From contig CAKSGG010000150.1 in NCBI GenBank assembly GCA_934454215.1, positions 1-7,464 on the forward strand: a stretch of 7,464 nt of DNA, in the 5' to 3' direction. Under the pieces are notes generated by a model that was not told where the DNA came from, did no database searches, and saw only the letters and a program-made list of their open reading frames with translations. This document shows positions 6,187 through 7,464 of this stretch, in pieces. A program made the position numbers and the translations under genes. The stretch is from an uncultured Clostridia bacterium (lineage in GTDB: Bacteria > Bacillota > Clostridia > UBA1381). Within the stretch, counting starts at the first letter, position 1; every line of letters starts with the position of its first letter.

Positions 6187-6194
6187 TCCTTTCC
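6187..6194 (-). promoter_or_regulatory. Ribosome binding site of the broken GH2 gene
   Basis: The minus strand reads GGAAAGGA, 6 nt before the ATG at 6180 and just after the stop codon of the lyase gene. It shows that 6180 was the native GH2 start and that the two genes were translationally close. Confidence 0.6.
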
Positions 6195-7464
6195 TTATAT
6201 CAGCTCAAACGTCAGCGAGAATTTATTACCCGATACGCTGTATTCTGTTCTCCACACGGAAAACGGCTCTCCGTTATGGTTCTTTTCGGTGGAGTGTAAA
6301 ATTTTTGTTTCCTCTGCTCCGATTACCTTTATTCCGCCGATTCTGATATATCCGTCACATTTTTCAGGCTCAATAACCGAAATAAAATATTCCTGTATAT
6401 TATGAATCTTTCCGTCGGCAAAATCAAACTCATCAGACAGCTTAACTCCGTTTTCATACACCGAAAATGTTCGTATTGCAGAATTGAGACCGTCAATATC
6501 ATACGCACCGGCAATATCCGTTATAAACTCGTCGCCGTTGGCTTTCAGAACCTTTCCGGCATATTTTTTCCCTGCCGACTGCAAATACCCATCAATAACG
6601 GGAACGCTGTGTCCCTTTGACGAACAGCATAAAATATTATATCTGCCCTCATGAAAATAATCTTTTGTGTACTCTCCCGCGCCTATATCCGCAATATACT
6701 GCTCATTATCCGCCGCAATAATAAAGCCGCCTATGTCATTGTGATTGTGCGATTCGCCGTTATTGCCGGATTTGGCGGCAAATCCGAGCTTTTCAGTAAC
6801 ATTTGTATACCACTGCGATGCGGAGTAATAGTTTTCCGTACGCGGCAATATACTTTCCCTGGCATATTCGGGCTTTGACCACAGAAGATTTCTCAGACAT
6901 ATCGGGAATCTGTTTTCGCCTCTGTAAAACTCCTTATCAAAGCAAAAATCCTCACTTTCACAGCTTTTGTCGGGTACTGTAACGTAATCGGGAAACAGCT
7001 CCTTTAACCTATGCGTAAGACCTTTTTCAAAATATCCGTTTCTGCCGCCGTCCGCAAAGCTTATTACCGTGTTTCCGCTTAAATACATTCTTTGCTGAAA
7101 TTGCACGATTTCTCTGATTTTTTTGCCGTTCATGATATTTTTTCTGCCGTCCGAAAACTCGAACAGCAGCTGCGCAAAAAATGTGTAGTAGCCGAAGCCG
7201 TAGTTCCAGTAGCCCAGTCCCTCTGTGCATATTCCGTCGTCACCGTAGCCGGAAAGAAAGTTTTCCAGCGACTTCATAAGACGTCTTTCAAAATATTCAT
7301 ACTTCTGCGGCGCTGCATAAATAAGCGTCATGCCGATACTTCCGGCACATACTGCCGCCCAGTTGTTTGTGACCGTTTCCCAGTGAAACGTTCTCTTTTT
7401 AAACGAGTCGATTATGCGGCGTTTGATTTCATACATCATAATAGTTTTTATGTAATCCGAAAGC
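6195..7464 (-). CDS. Heparinase II/III family polysaccharide lyase (partial, N-terminus off the right edge)
   Basis: Probably a lyase or related enzyme cleaving uronate-containing polysaccharides or oligosaccharides. About 422 codons are visible with no stop up to the window edge. The ATG pair at 7439/7436 is not taken as the start: in-frame coding (LSDYIKTI) continues upstream, there is no ribosome site, and members usually have 600 or more residues. Counting from 7439, the helical domain contains TNNWAAVCAGSIG (24-36) and GDDGICTEGLGYWNYGFGYY (66-85), the toroid region carrying conserved Asn and Glu-Gly-Tyr residues. The beta-sandwich domain begins with the signature SHNHNDIGGFIIA (230-242), whose His residues are the ones retained in the heparinase II/III core, and continues to a normal end (SLTFELI). 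It shows no frameshift, unlike everything downstream. No signal peptide can be judged because the N-terminus is missing. Substrate (heparin-like, alginate-like or other) cannot be decided from this sequence. Confidence 0.88.
   Translation of the reverse strand, partial: LSDYIKTIMMYEIKRRIIDSFKKRTFHWETVTNNWAAVCAGSIGMTLIYAAPQKYEYFERRLMKSLENFLSGYGDDGICTEGLGYWNYGFGYYTFFAQLLFEFSDGRKNIMNGKKIREIVQFQQRMYLSGNTVISFADGGRNGYFEKGLTHRLKELFPDYVTVPDKSCESEDFCFDKEFYRGENRFPICLRNLLWSKPEYARESILPRTENYYSASQWYTNVTEKLGFAAKSGNNGESHNHNDIGGFIIAADNEQYIADIGAGEYTKDYFHEGRYNILCCSSKGHSVPVIDGYLQSAGKKYAGKVLKANGDEFITDIAGAYDIDGLNSAIRTFSVYENGVKLSDEFDFADGKIHNIQEYFISVIEPEKCDGYIRIGGIKVIGAEETKILHSTEKNHNGEPFSVWRTEYSVSGNKFSLTFELI

Noticed and set aside
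6402..6878. Plus-strand open frames over the lyase gene (6402-6620, 6651-6878)
   Set aside because: Antisense to a well-supported heparinase II/III-family gene; no ribosome sites or recognisable domains.

Overview
The window looks like part of a carbohydrate-utilisation locus from a low-GC Gram-positive bacterium, most likely a gut or rumen clostridium. The grounds are A+T-rich DNA with heavy ATA and AAA use, strong AGGAGG-type ribosome sites, vegetative TTGAAx/TATAAT promoters, a lipobox-type solute-binding protein and clostridial-style glycoside hydrolase sequence. The genus cannot be fixed from the sequence alone.

Left part (1-1946, minus strand): a sugar ABC-transporter operon. A lipoprotein solute-binding protein (561-1946) is followed after 27 nt by the first part of a MalF/UgpA-type permease, which runs off the left edge. 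Middle (1947-2261): a 315-bp divergent control region with one good sigma-A promoter pointing each way. Both promoters carry the same 19-bp box (GGCGAAAATnGnTnCATTT) exactly 24 nt upstream of the -35 element; this is the most striking signal in the window. Right of it (2262-4535, plus strand) is a 757-residue membrane-anchored AraC-family regulator with an extracytoplasmic sensor, a YesS/YtdP-like one-component design, probably controlling the transporter operon and itself.

Right part (4665-7464, minus strand): a catabolic operon that is intact at its upstream end and ruined downstream. A heparinase II/III-family lyase (6195 to beyond the right edge) is open throughout. After only 14 nt come, in order, the first 63 codons of a GH2 beta-galactosidase with a frameshift, a right-handed beta-helix protein lacking its start and carrying a frameshift, a short tail of a second related beta-helix gene with an in-frame stop, and the first 112 codons of a GH20 beta-hexosaminidase that stops before its catalytic barrel. 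Both frameshifts lie in runs of eight A and both are undone by removing one A.

Together: the regulator would sense an extracellular glycan signal and switch on uptake of oligosaccharides, while the lyase and, formerly, the GH2, beta-helix and GH20 enzymes processed a complex, perhaps uronate- or amino-sugar-containing glycan. The remnants suggest the lineage is losing that enzyme set while keeping the lyase, transporter and regulator. No tRNA, rRNA, CRISPR array, transposase or phage gene was seen.
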